Positions 26,995 to 35,395 of a stretch of 52,959 nt of DNA are shown in pieces (the first letter of the stretch is position 1; each line of letters begins with the position of its first letter). The notes under the pieces were generated by a model. That model did no database searches. It saw only the letters and a list, made by a program, of their open reading frames with translations, and had not been told where the DNA came from. The DNA comes from Anaerolineae bacterium (GTDB lineage Bacteria > Pseudomonadota > Alphaproteobacteria > DSM-16000 > Inquilinaceae), in NCBI GenBank assembly GCA_028285185.1, contig JANQQD010000160.1, positions 1 through 52,959 of the forward strand, written 5' to 3'. Made by a program: the position numbers and the translations under genes.

Positions 26995-27621
26995 TTAGTA
27001 CGCGCCTCTTGCCCGCAGCACTGCCGCAGGCGTCATCAACAGGATGTAGAGATCGAGGATCGCGTTGCGGTGCCGTGCATAGGTCGCTTCCAAGGCAACG
27101 CGGCGAAGGTATCTCAGATCGCTGCGGCCGCTGACTTGCCAGAGGCCGGTGATGCCCGGCTTGACCGACAGGATCTCATCAAGATGGCGCCCGAAATTGG
27201 ACGCTTCGGCAGCCACAATCGGACGCGGCCCGACAAGACTCATCTCACATCGCAGAACATTCAACAACTGCGGCAGCTCGTCCAGGCTGGTCCTTCGCAG
27301 AAAGTTACCGACCCGGGTCACCCGCGGATCGTTCTTGAGCTTCCGCGACGCTTGCCATTCCGCCCGCGCGTCCGGCGATGCGTCCAACAGCGCGGCAAGA
27401 CGCTGCTCGGCGTCGACGCACATCGTTCGGAACTTCACGACGTTAAACGGCTTGTGAAACTGACCAAGTCGCCGGTGGCGAAAGAAGACCGGCCCGCCAT
27501 CGAGCGAAACCGCAACCCCGACAAAGACCAGTAGTGGCAGAAGAGAAATCAGAAGAATACTTGCGATCACCACGTCGAAGCCGGCTTTGATCACGCCGTA
27601 GGTCTTGAAGCCAAGTGTCAT
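26995..27621 (-). CDS. Initiating sugar-phosphate transferase (ExoY/WcaJ/WbaP catalytic-domain type)
   Basis: A 208-aa monotopic phosphoglycosyl transferase that starts repeat-unit assembly by moving a sugar-1-phosphate onto undecaprenyl phosphate. One hydrophobic segment (about residues 12-34, DVVIASILLISLLPLLVFVG) is followed by the conserved core: VFFRHRRLGQ, KFRTM with Asp-Ala-Glu close by, SLDELPQLLNVL, MSLVGPRP, and PGITGLWQVSGRSDL. It lacks the N-terminal membrane bundle of WbaP, so it is the short form. The ATG at 27621 has AGGGGA upstream. It is 24 bp from manC and heads a leftward operon. Confidence 0.93.
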   Translation of the reverse strand: MTLGFKTYGVIKAGFDVVIASILLISLLPLLVFVGVAVSLDGGPVFFRHRRLGQFHKPFNVVKFRTMCVDAEQRLAALLDASPDARAEWQASRKLKNDPRVTRVGNFLRRTSLDELPQLLNVLRCEMSLVGPRPIVAAEASNFGRHLDEILSVKPGITGLWQVSGRSDLRYLRRVALEATYARHRNAILDLYILLMTPAAVLRARGAY

Positions 27622-27678
27622 GGTCAGTCCCCTACAATCCCAGACCGCAGTCTCTCGCAGTGCACAATAGTGTGCGTC

Positions 27679-27706
27679 ACTGTATCCGGCGTCCATAATT
27701 CGTCAA
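27679..27706 (-). promoter_or_regulatory. Candidate sigma70-type promoter for the initiating transferase operon
   Basis: On the minus strand TTGACG (27706-27701) is followed by a 16-bp spacer and TACAGT (27684-27679), 58 bp upstream of the ATG. The -35 box is the proximal arm of the inverted repeat, so a bound regulator would cover it. Confidence 0.45.
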
Positions 27707-27731
27707 GTTAAAAAAGTATAAATACTTGACG
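27701..27731. promoter_or_regulatory. Nested inverted repeat (CGTCAAGT ... ACTTGACG), probable operator
   Basis: CGTCAAGT (27701-27708) and ACTTGACG (27724-27731) are perfect 8-base arms around a 15-bp AT-only-rich spacer, which itself contains AAGTAT-AA-ATACTT (27714-27727). The element covers the likely -35 box of the sugar-phosphate transferase promoter. Confidence 0.5.
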
Positions 27732-28014
27732 TTTATTCAAATTTTATCATTAACCTGAATTGATGTGATTCGAATGTTGCGGATAACCTTTGATGACCTG
27801 CACAAATCGGCTCAAAGCACGAAAAACGGAAACCCTGACGCACACCTTCAAGGCATGGCAACGCAATGTCTGTGATATCTGAGTGAGCGCGTTGCCCAGG
27901 TCGATGGTGGTCGCATCAACAAACGCAGTGCGCTCAACCTTCAGACAAGCATCGTCGTGACCGCCAAGCTCGCGGATTGACGCAGCGCTATTGTAAGCGA
28001 TCACGGCCGACCGA

Positions 28015-28929
28015 TCATGCGACTCTGGCTTCGGGCTCTCCGGCGTCGTTCAACGCCGTCTCCATCAAAATACGTTCCGCCGCGTTGCGCACCTCGGTGG
28101 CGAGCTCAGGTCTGCGAAGGCTGAACGCAAGATTTGCCGCGACCAGCTGCGCACGATCGCCGCAGTCGAACCGCTCGCCCTCCACACGGACACCGTGAAA
28201 CGGCTGCCTGCCGATCAGCCGCGCCATGGCATCGGTCAGCTGGATCTCTCCCCCGGCTCCCGCATCCTGCCGGTCCAGTTCGTCCAGGACTTCGGGCTGC
28301 AGGACGTACCGACCGATTAGGGAGAGCCTGGATGGCGCGACCTCGGGTGCGGGCTTCTCGACCAGGCCCTTCGCCGCCACCAACTGGCCGTCATCGAAGG
28401 CCGGATCGAGAATGCCGTATCGGCCAGTCATGTCTGCCGGCACCTCGCGCACGGCGATCAGGTTTCCGCCTGTAGAGGCATGCGCCCGCAGCATCTGCTT
28501 CAGCGGCGGCGTGTCGGCCAGAAACACCTCGTCCGGCAGCAGCACTGCGAACGGCTCATCGCCGATGAACTGGCGGGCGCACCAGACGGCATGCCCCAGC
28601 CCCATCGGTTCCGGCTGGCGAACGAACGCATATCGTCCGGCCGCCAGTTCGCTGCCGCGGGCCTCGGCGAGCTGCGCCGATTTTCCGCGATGCTGCAGCG
28701 TGTGATAGAGCTCGAACTGCCGGTCGAAATGGTCTTCCAACGACGTCTTGCCGCGGCTCGTCACGAAGATGAACAGCTCGATGCCTGCGGCGCGTGCCTC
28801 TTCGACCGCATATTGAACGATCGGGCGGTCGACGATCGCCAACATCTCCTTAGGGATGCTCTTCGTCGCGGGCAGCGAGCGGGTGCCGAGCCCCGCGGAG
28901 GGGATCACAGCCTTGCGTACCGGTTGCAC
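28015..28929 (-). CDS. galU: UTP-glucose-1-phosphate uridylyltransferase
   Basis: A 304-aa cytoplasmic enzyme making UDP-glucose, the donor for glucose and the precursor of galactose and glucuronate units. It has the GalU loop IPSAGLGTRSLPATKSIPKEML near residue 10, VTSRGKTSLEDHFD, QPEPMGLGHAVWCA, LLPDEVF, VEKPAPEVAPS, GRYVLQPEV, GGEIQLTDA and the FDCGDR segment. Length is normal. The start is GTG 28929 with GAGAGG seven bases upstream. It lies alone, with long gaps on both sides, next to the polysaccharide operon it would serve. Confidence 0.96.
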   Translation of the reverse strand: MQPVRKAVIPSAGLGTRSLPATKSIPKEMLAIVDRPIVQYAVEEARAAGIELFIFVTSRGKTSLEDHFDRQFELYHTLQHRGKSAQLAEARGSELAAGRYAFVRQPEPMGLGHAVWCARQFIGDEPFAVLLPDEVFLADTPPLKQMLRAHASTGGNLIAVREVPADMTGRYGILDPAFDDGQLVAAKGLVEKPAPEVAPSRLSLIGRYVLQPEVLDELDRQDAGAGGEIQLTDAMARLIGRQPFHGVRVEGERFDCGDRAQLVAANLAFSLRRPELATEVRNAAERILMETALNDAGEPEARVA

Positions 28930-29632
28930 GTCGATGCCTCTCTGTCTTCGGGTCTCAGATAGCGTTCAGCGCACAACGCCGTGGCGGTTCCTCATTTTCA
29001 GGTCGGTTATGTTTTGGTGGCGCCGACGTCGGGATGATCCCCGGCCTGCAATCGCGAACTCTCATCCGATCGTCCGCCCCGTCGCCACTCCACACCTCGC
29101 ACATAGTATTTGAACCGCGCTATCCGGCTCATTTCTTCATACATACCGCACCCGAAAGATCATGGGCACAGCTTCACCCGGAAAGCCGCCGGACGGTATC
29201 ATAGATCGCCCCCCTGTAAAGTTATAAAATCTGACCATTTCATGATCTCTTAGATTTTTACTCTAGATTACCATAAAATTGACGATTTGTGCATTTAAAT
29301 AAAAATCAACATATTAAGGTTTTCTTTGTCGATTCTGCGACAACTTGACCTATCAGACGACTGGTCGCATCGAGATCGAGGGTATCTTCTCAGGCCAATC
29401 GGCCGCCCGTCCGGCAAACGACTGGTCCACATGCCGGAAATCCCCAACGTTCATGCGGCTACTTGCAAATGTGAACTTACCTTGGGACAAATTCGAATAT
29501 GGGTGTTAACGTCCGATAGAACGGTTGTGTTCCAGACTCACCGTCCGGTCGGTAGCGGCTTGAATTCGATCCGACTCCAGACCGGCCGCGAGACGCGGCT
29601 GCCGGCTATTCCTCGAAGGGCGCCAAGTCTCA
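28930..29632. other. Long intergenic region between galU and the hemerythrin gene
   Basis: About 700 bp. Bases 29210-29335 form a pronounced AT-rich island with a 6-bp inverted repeat (AAATCT 29227-29232 and AGATTT 29252-29257). A rightward frame from TTG 29326 (107 codons, overlapping the hemerythrin start) has a possible TAAGG site, but no recognisable domain, and I do not call it. The rest shows nothing identifiable. Confidence 0.5.
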
Positions 29633-30235
29633 ATGCGGCACGGAATTGAGACGCCCATGCAGGACATCGACCCCAACACCAACCAACAGCGGCCCGCTGC
29701 GAACGCCGCGCTCGGCGCTCACAGCTCCCGGTTCGGGGTCCGAGACCATTCAGTCCGGGACGGAGAGAATGACGCGTCCTACGTCGCGCTGGGCCACGCG
29801 TCCATCGACCGCGATCACCGGCATCTGCTGTCTCTGGTCGCACGCTTCGCCAGTCTGGCCATTGACCGCGCACCGGCGGATGCCTTGGCTGAGGCCGTGT
29901 GCGACCTGACGGAGTTCACCAGATCGCATTTCGAGTATGAGGAGGCGCTGATGACCAGCGCCGGCTTCCCCGACGCCGATGCCCACCGCATGGACCATGC
30001 GGCGTTGATGCAGCAGCTAAGCCTCTATCTTTTCCAATTCTCCACGGCTGTCGAGGCGTCACCGACCGAGATTGTCGAGTCGCTGCAGGGCTGGTTCACA
30101 GGCCATCTGAAGAGATTCGACACACCGATGGTTCAGTTCCTTCTGGCGCCTGGAAGGTCCGGCGGGTCGTCATCCGCCGATGACGCCTCCGTGCCGGCGG
30201 ACCATCAGGCCATCGCCGATCCGCCGATCGAATAG
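29633..30235 (+). CDS. Bacteriohemerythrin-like protein
   Basis: A 200-aa soluble protein with one hemerythrin domain (about residues 52-170), which binds O2 at a di-iron site. All seven expected ligands are visible: His62 (DRDHRHLL), His99 and Glu103 (SHFEYEE), His118 and His122 (HRMDH), His158 and Asp163 (GHLKRFD). The first 45 residues and the last 30 are low-complexity and outside the domain. The ATG at 29657 is an alternative start that would remove eight residues. Its 3' end overlaps the convergent hydrolase gene by 31 bp. Oxygen sensing, storage or delivery are all possible. Confidence 0.88.
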   Translation: MRHGIETPMQDIDPNTNQQRPAANAALGAHSSRFGVRDHSVRDGENDASYVALGHASIDRDHRHLLSLVARFASLAIDRAPADALAEAVCDLTEFTRSHFEYEEALMTSAGFPDADAHRMDHAALMQQLSLYLFQFSTAVEASPTEIVESLQGWFTGHLKRFDTPMVQFLLAPGRSGGSSSADDASVPADHQAIADPPIE

Positions 30236-31596
30236 AACGCGAGATACGGCCCCCCGGCGGCGATGCGCTGGACGTAGAGCGCTGCCTCCCGCGCATGATA
30301 GTCACCCCACATGGTGGCCTCGCCATGGGGGATCGCAGCACCCGCCGGCACATGGTCCCATCCGTTCGGCCGATGATACTGGCTGTGCAGCACAAGGCCG
30401 TGGTGGTTCCCGTCTTCGCAGAGATAGGGCGGTGCCATCAGCGTGTCGACGACGGTCAGGCCCGCCGCCATATAGCGGTCGCCGCTGGTGTCCCCCCGCT
30501 TGGCAAGGTGGCGGCCGAGACGCATCAGCCCCTGTGCGGCGATCGCGGCGGCTGAGCTGTCGACCGGTTCCCGTCCATTGAAGGGATCTGACGGCCGGGC
30601 CCGCCAGTCCCCCAGTTCGGATAGCGAGGGCGCGCCGGTGTCCCAATAGGGGATGCCGTCGGCGGCCGAGTTATCGATGTAGAAGTCCGATGTCGCACGG
30701 GCTGCCTCTTCGACGACCTGCAGCAGACCGGCCCCGTGCGGAACGGCCGCAAGCGCCGATGGCGGCAGAGTGGCAAGGTACTCCAGCAGCTCGCCATAGC
30801 CGCAGATCGCCCAGGCGAGGCCCCGCGTCCAGGTGCTGAACGGCGCATAGCCCTGCTGCGTGCTTGGGCATCGGTAGGCACCGGTCACCGTATTGAAGAT
30901 CGACTCGTGCGCGACCCGGCCGCGCAGGTCGTAAACGTCCCGGCCCTCGCCGTAATAGACATTGTAGCGGGCCGTGGTGACCGCATGCTGGGCCAGCCGG
31001 GCGAGTAGCGAGATGCGGGCGTCGCCCTCATCCATCAGCCCATGGCCCAGCTGGTAGGCCAGTGCCAACACGCGCAGGCTGCGGATCGTGTCGATGAACA
31101 GCGAATGCGGACCGTTGAACGACGGAATGTATCCCAGATCCTCCGGCAGCGCCGTCCACCGCCGCGCTTGGACGGCACCGCTGACCTTCAGCGCCAGCCG
31201 GTAGAACTCCAGCTCCCACTCGCCGGCTTCGATACGGCCCTCCGCCGCCAGGCGCAGCAGGCCGCCATAGGTGCTGACGTTATTGAAGCCGTGATCGTGA
31301 ACCCCGAAATGGGTGAGGTGGGGCGCCATCACGTCGCGCGTGCGCTGTCGGCCCAGATCAAGAAAACGCGCGTCGCCGGTCGCGTCGAACTGCAGGATGG
31401 CGCTGCCGAACTGGAAGCCCTGTGTCCATTCGGTCCAGCCGCGCGTCGTGTAACGACCTTCGACGGTGAAGACCGGAGCGCCGCGCGCAAGGTCGAAGTC
31501 GCGCTCAATCGCGTCGATCTTCGCCGCGGACAGCGACCACATGCGCTCGATCTTCGGCAGGATGCCGGACGGCGTCAGTTCTGTGCGAATCTCCAC
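30205..31596 (-). CDS. GH88-like unsaturated glucuronyl hydrolase
   Basis: A 463-aa (alpha/alpha)6-barrel protein without a signal peptide, so cytoplasmic. GH88 enzymes hydrate the 4,5-unsaturated uronic acid left by polysaccharide lyases, releasing 5-keto-4-deoxyuronate. Both catalytic aspartates of the family can be placed: Asp101 in VHDHGFNN and Asp169 in FIDTIRSL. The C-terminal DSSAAAIAAQGLMRL and HGEATMWGDYHAREA segments are also typical. The GTG at 31596 has GGGGGA about eight bases upstream. It follows an SDR gene by 51 bp, and together with the divergent TRAP and sugar-acid genes it suggests use of lyase-derived uronate oligomers. The exact substrate is inference. Confidence 0.8.
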   Translation of the reverse strand: MEIRTELTPSGILPKIERMWSLSAAKIDAIERDFDLARGAPVFTVEGRYTTRGWTEWTQGFQFGSAILQFDATGDARFLDLGRQRTRDVMAPHLTHFGVHDHGFNNVSTYGGLLRLAAEGRIEAGEWELEFYRLALKVSGAVQARRWTALPEDLGYIPSFNGPHSLFIDTIRSLRVLALAYQLGHGLMDEGDARISLLARLAQHAVTTARYNVYYGEGRDVYDLRGRVAHESIFNTVTGAYRCPSTQQGYAPFSTWTRGLAWAICGYGELLEYLATLPPSALAAVPHGAGLLQVVEEAARATSDFYIDNSAADGIPYWDTGAPSLSELGDWRARPSDPFNGREPVDSSAAAIAAQGLMRLGRHLAKRGDTSGDRYMAAGLTVVDTLMAPPYLCEDGNHHGLVLHSQYHRPNGWDHVPAGAAIPHGEATMWGDYHAREAALYVQRIAAGGPYLAFYSIGGSAMA

Positions 31597-31647
31597 GAAC
31601 GTTCCCCCTGATTCTGGTCTTGATCGAAAGGTGCCAGGCGACGGGCG

Positions 31648-32427
31648 TCACAAGACGGGCACGGTCAGGCCCCCATCCACGGTCACCACCTGCCCGGTCG
31701 CATAGGGCAGATCGCCCCGCAGCAGTGCGGCGACGGCGGCGCCCACGTCCTCTGGCGTGCCCCATCGGTGTTCCAGCGCCAGCCCCTCGGCGAACAAGCG
31801 GTCGTATTTCTCGGTCACGGCCGCTGTCATGTCGGTGCGGATCACGCCCGGACGGACCTCGTAGACCGGGATCCCGAATTCCGCCAAACGCACGGCCCAC
31901 AGCCGAGCCGCCATGGCAAGACCGGCCTTGCTCAGGCAATAGTCGCCGCGATTGACAGAGGCGACGGTGGCGGAAATTGAGGTCACGAACACCACGCAGC
32001 CCCGCCAGCCTGAGTCCGACGGGCCCTGCTCGGCCATCAGCCGCGCAACCCGCTGGGTCAAGAAGTATGGCCCACGCAGGTTGATGCCCATCAGTCGGTC
32101 GAAACTCTCCTCGCCTGCCTCCAGGATATCCGCACGCTCAAGCGGTGCGACGCCGGCGTTGTTCACCAGTGCATGCAGGCCGCCGAACTGCCGCCGAATC
32201 CCATCGACCAGCGGACCATGGTCTTCCGTCCGGGCGATGTCGGCCTGGAAATACGCAACCTCGGGGCCCAACCGTCGCAGGTCCTCCAGCGTCTCTGCGA
32301 CCGCAGCTTCCGGCCGAACGCCACAGATGGCGAGGCGCCATCCCTCGCTTGCAAGGCGCCGGCTGATGCCGAGACCGATGCCACGCCCGCCCCCCGTGAC
32401 CAGGGCAACCCGCCAGTCTGCCGCCAT
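31648..32427 (-). CDS. SDR-family NAD(P)-dependent oxidoreductase
   Basis: A 259-residue short-chain dehydrogenase. It has TGGGRGIG (residues 11-18), NNAG (89-92), catalytic Ser150, Tyr163 and Lys167 (YCLSK), and a C-terminal VTVDGGL. The annotation as 3-ketoacyl reductase often given to such proteins is not diagnostic; next to a GH88-like hydrolase a KduD-like ketodeoxyuronate reductase is plausible. The frame extends 29 codons upstream, but the ATG at 32427 begins the canonical fold. It is the first gene of the leftward pair. Confidence 0.87.
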   Translation of the reverse strand: MAADWRVALVTGGGRGIGLGISRRLASEGWRLAICGVRPEAAVAETLEDLRRLGPEVAYFQADIARTEDHGPLVDGIRRQFGGLHALVNNAGVAPLERADILEAGEESFDRLMGINLRGPYFLTQRVARLMAEQGPSDSGWRGCVVFVTSISATVASVNRGDYCLSKAGLAMAARLWAVRLAEFGIPVYEVRPGVIRTDMTAAVTEKYDRLFAEGLALEHRWGTPEDVGAAVAALLRGDLPYATGQVVTVDGGLTVPVL

Positions 32428-32730
32428 GAACACCCACTCTCCGTCTGCCGCTCGCTGCCCAGGACGGCGACCGGACATAGGGCGCCATGCACGGTAGCTG
32501 TTGTCGTCGGGCACAGAAGTATCTATTCATTGAATAACACGCTTTGGCGGGCGACCATGCAAGTGCCTTCGTCACCGAAGACAGCTTGAGCGCCCGGCGA
32601 GGAACGTGTGACGGGTCCTTTGGCGTCTCTGGGATGGGTGATAGAGTGACGGTTACGGTGGGGCCCTATCTCGCCGACAATGACGAAGAAACGCGACACG
32701 AACCGCGGCGTATGGGAGGGAGCGCTGGGT
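32428..32730. other. Divergent control region of the carbohydrate catabolic cluster
   Basis: 303 bp between the SDR and the Gfo/Idh oxidoreductase genes. It contains one clear palindrome (32524-32536). Nothing else is identifiable except GAGGGAG at 32715-32721, the ribosome-binding site of the rightward gene. Confidence 0.5.
32524..32536. promoter_or_regulatory. Palindrome TATTCA-T-TGAATA, candidate operator
   Basis: Six-base arms are perfectly complementary about a central T. It lies 97 bp before the leftward SDR start and about 195 bp before the rightward gene, the right place to control both arms of the cluster. The factor is unknown. Confidence 0.4.
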
Positions 32731-33762
32731 ATGGCCAGTAAGCGTGTCGCCGTTGTCGGCCTCGGCATGGCTGTCGCACCACACGCGCAGAGCCTGCAAT
32801 CGCTGGGCGATCGGGTCGAAGTGGTGGGCTGCTACAGCGGCAGTGCCGACCGGCGGATGGCGTTCGCCGACCGCTTCCACCTGCCGGTCACGAACGACCT
32901 GGATGCGCTGTTTGCCGATGACGGCATCGATGCCCTGTTCCTGCTGACACCGCCGACCACACATCTCGACCTGGTGCGCCGTGCCGCTCAGGCCGGCAAG
33001 CATGTGCTGCTGGAAAAGCCGCTGGAGGCGACGCTGGACCGCTCGCGGGCCGTCGTGGAGGCAATGGAGGATGCCGGCCTGACCTTGGCCGTCATGTTCC
33101 AGCACCGGTTCCGCCCGGTCGCGCAACGGCTGGCTGGCCTCTTGGCCGAAGGCCGCCTCGGCGCGCTCTTGATGGCCTCTGCCAGCATCCACTGGTGGCG
33201 GCCGGACAGCTATTTCGCGCAGCCGGGCCGCGGCATGAAGGCGCGCGACGGCGGCGGAGTGCTGCTGACGCAGGGCATCCACACGCTGGATCTGTTCGTA
33301 AGCCTGACCGGTCTGCCGCAAGAGGTCATGTCCTATGCGGTGACAAGCCCGCTGCGCCGCATCGACACCGAAGACATCGTCAGCGCCAGTGCCCGCTTCC
33401 CCGGCGGGGCAATCGGCGCGATCGAGGCTACGACCGTCGCCTATCCGGGCTTCGCGGAGACCATCGTGCTCGCCGGTGAGCATGGCACCGCACGGCTGGC
33501 GAGCAACCATCTGCATGTTGCACTCAAGGACGGCACGATTATCGAGGACGGCAGCGCCGATGCCGGCGGCGGGGGTGGCGCCGACCCCATGGCCTTCTCG
33601 CACGAGCCCCATCAGGCGCTGATCACCGATTTCCTGGACGCGATCGATGAAAAGCGCCCGGCCGTAACCAACGGCCGCGAGGCGCTCAAGGTCCATGCGC
33701 TGATCGACACGATGCTGCGCGCGGCCGAAGCCGGCCGGCATCTCCCGGTCCCCCAGGCTTGA
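32731..33762 (+). CDS. Gfo/Idh/MocA-family NAD(P)-dependent sugar oxidoreductase
   Basis: A 343-aa Rossmann-fold dehydrogenase. VAVVGLGMA near the start replaces the more usual GxGxxG. LLTPPTTH, LLEKPLEAT with the active-site Lys of the EKP motif (about residue 95), and GGGVLLTQGIHTLDLF with the catalytic His (about residue 185) are typical of the family. FQHRFRPVAQRL marks the start of the C-terminal sheet domain. GAGGGAG lies upstream of the ATG at 32731. An in-frame ATG at 32680 would add 17 residues without family similarity. It is the first gene of the rightward operon; the substrate is probably a sugar or sugar acid. Confidence 0.9.
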   Translation: MASKRVAVVGLGMAVAPHAQSLQSLGDRVEVVGCYSGSADRRMAFADRFHLPVTNDLDALFADDGIDALFLLTPPTTHLDLVRRAAQAGKHVLLEKPLEATLDRSRAVVEAMEDAGLTLAVMFQHRFRPVAQRLAGLLAEGRLGALLMASASIHWWRPDSYFAQPGRGMKARDGGGVLLTQGIHTLDLFVSLTGLPQEVMSYAVTSPLRRIDTEDIVSASARFPGGAIGAIEATTVAYPGFAETIVLAGEHGTARLASNHLHVALKDGTIIEDGSADAGGGGGADPMAFSHEPHQALITDFLDAIDEKRPAVTNGREALKVHALIDTMLRAAEAGRHLPVPQA

Positions 33763-33775
33763 GACGGATCATCCC

Positions 33776-35395
33776 ATGACCGCCCAGCACATAACCCCGC
33801 AGGTCGCCGCCGGGCTGATCCCCGACGCAGCCGTCGTTTCCGTCAGCTCGTCCAGCGGCCTCAACTGCCCCGACCGGGTTCTGCAGGCGATCGGCGAGCG
33901 GTTCGCCAAGAACGGTGGCCCCCGTGGCCTCACCCTGCTGCACCCGATCGCCGCAGGTGACATGTACGGCATCAAGGGCATCGACCATCTGGCGCAGGAC
34001 GGCCTGATCCGCACCGTGATTGCGGGGTCCTATCCCAGCGGCCCATCGTCACTGCCGACACCGCTGATCTGGCAGATGATCGTGGAAGACCGGGTCGCGG
34101 CCTACAACGTTCCCAGCGGCATTCTCTATGACATGCACCGTGACGCGGCGGCGCGCCGGCCCGGCGTCTTGACCCAGGTGGGCATAGACACCTTCGTCGA
34201 TCCGCGCCGGCAAGGGTGCCGCATGAATGCCGCGGCGCGGGACGACATCGTCCGGCTGGTCGACTTCGACGGGCAGGAGTGGCTGCACTTCCGCAACATT
34301 CCCCCCGATGTGGCGATCGTGCGCGGCACCACGGCCGATGAACGCGGCAACATCTCCGTGGAGCATGAGGGCGCGGTGCTCGGGGTCATCGACCAGGCGC
34401 TGGCCGCGCGCGCCAATGGCGGCATCGTCATCGCCCAGGTGAAGCGGCTGACGACGGAGGGCTCGATCCCACCGCACCAGGTCCACCTGCCGTCGACGCT
34501 GGTGGATTATGTCGTCGTCGATCCCGACCAGCCGCAGGCAACCGAAACGCCTTACGATCCGGCCATCAGTGGCGAGGTGCGCCGGCCGCTGGAGAGCTTC
34601 GATCCTCCGCCCTTCAGCCTGGACAAGGTGATCGCGCGGCGCGCCGCCATGGAGCTGGCGGAAGGCGATGTCGTCAATCTCGGCTTCGGCCTCTCCGCCC
34701 TTGTGCCGGAAGTGCTGATCGAAGAGGGCCTGCACGGCCATGTCACCTGGTCCATCGAGCAGGGTGCGGTCGGCGGCGTGCCTCTGACCGGCTTCGTCTT
34801 TGGCTGTTCCGCCAATGCCGAAGCGATCATGCAGTCGCCGCAACAGTTCACCTTCTTCCAAGGCGGCGGCGCCGACTGCGCGCTGTTGTCGTTTCTGGAG
34901 GTCGACGGCGACGGCAGCGTCAACGTCTCCCGCCTCAGCACCAAGCCGCATGTGACCGCCGGTGTCGGCGGCTTCATCGACATCACCGCGCACGGACGCA
35001 AGCTGGTCTTCTCCGGCTATTTCTCCGCCGGCGGACTGAAGCAGGAGGTCGCCAGCGGCGCTTTGCGGATCGAACAGGATGGCCGGTTCACCAAGTTCGT
35101 GGAAACGGTGCAGCATGTGACTTTCAGCGGCCGCCGCGGGCGTGCGCTGGGCCAGGACGTCGTCTTCGTCACCGAACGGGGCGTCTTGCGCCTGACCGAA
35201 CAGGGATTGGTGCTGGTCGAGATCGCACCTGGCGTGGATGCCAAGCGCGATATCCTCGACCGCAGCCAGGCCCCCATCACCGTGGCAACCGATTTGCGGG
35301 TGATGGATCCGCGCCTGTTCAGGCCTGAACCCATGGCACTGCAACTCCAGCCAACGCGCAACCGCGCGCCTCAATTGGCGGCAGCAGCGCAGTAA
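33776..35395 (+). CDS. Acyl-CoA:carboxylate CoA-transferase (YdiF-like family I)
   Basis: A 539-aa CoA-transferase with both alpha and beta halves fused. The active-site glutamate is Glu328 in WSIEQGAVGG, preceded by NLGFGLSALVPEV. The N-terminal half has SSSGLNCPD and IAGSYPSG; the C-terminal half ends its core with ISGVYF-like FSGYFSAGG. It moves CoA between an acyl-CoA and a free acid such as acetate. Its stop TAA shares an A with the ATG of the hydratase gene (TAATG), so the two are coupled. A CoA-transferase in a sugar-acid cluster hints at a CoA-linked step in the pathway. Confidence 0.92.
   Translation: MTAQHITPQVAAGLIPDAAVVSVSSSSGLNCPDRVLQAIGERFAKNGGPRGLTLLHPIAAGDMYGIKGIDHLAQDGLIRTVIAGSYPSGPSSLPTPLIWQMIVEDRVAAYNVPSGILYDMHRDAAARRPGVLTQVGIDTFVDPRRQGCRMNAAARDDIVRLVDFDGQEWLHFRNIPPDVAIVRGTTADERGNISVEHEGAVLGVIDQALAARANGGIVIAQVKRLTTEGSIPPHQVHLPSTLVDYVVVDPDQPQATETPYDPAISGEVRRPLESFDPPPFSLDKVIARRAAMELAEGDVVNLGFGLSALVPEVLIEEGLHGHVTWSIEQGAVGGVPLTGFVFGCSANAEAIMQSPQQFTFFQGGGADCALLSFLEVDGDGSVNVSRLSTKPHVTAGVGGFIDITAHGRKLVFSGYFSAGGLKQEVASGALRIEQDGRFTKFVETVQHVTFSGRRGRALGQDVVFVTERGVLRLTEQGLVLVEIAPGVDAKRDILDRSQAPITVATDLRVMDPRLFRPEPMALQLQPTRNRAPQLAAAAQ

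Larger units (their letters stand above)
27622..28014. other. AT-rich regulatory gap between galU and the sugar-phosphate transferase
   Basis: 393 bp. The left part has the inverted repeat and promoter listed below. A leftward frame at 27750-28004 (84 codons) contains VDATTIDL, faintly like a segment of IS4-type transposases, but the match is eight residues, its codon use is atypical, and no other transposase feature is seen. I do not call a gene. Confidence 0.5.

Noticed and set aside
27750..28004. 84-codon leftward frame with VDATTIDL, faintly like IS4 transposase
   Set aside because: Only eight matching residues, atypical codon use, no inverted terminal repeats or other transposase sequence nearby.
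29326..29649. 107-codon rightward frame from TTG ahead of the hemerythrin gene
   Set aside because: No recognisable domain, weak start and overlap with the better-supported hemerythrin start.
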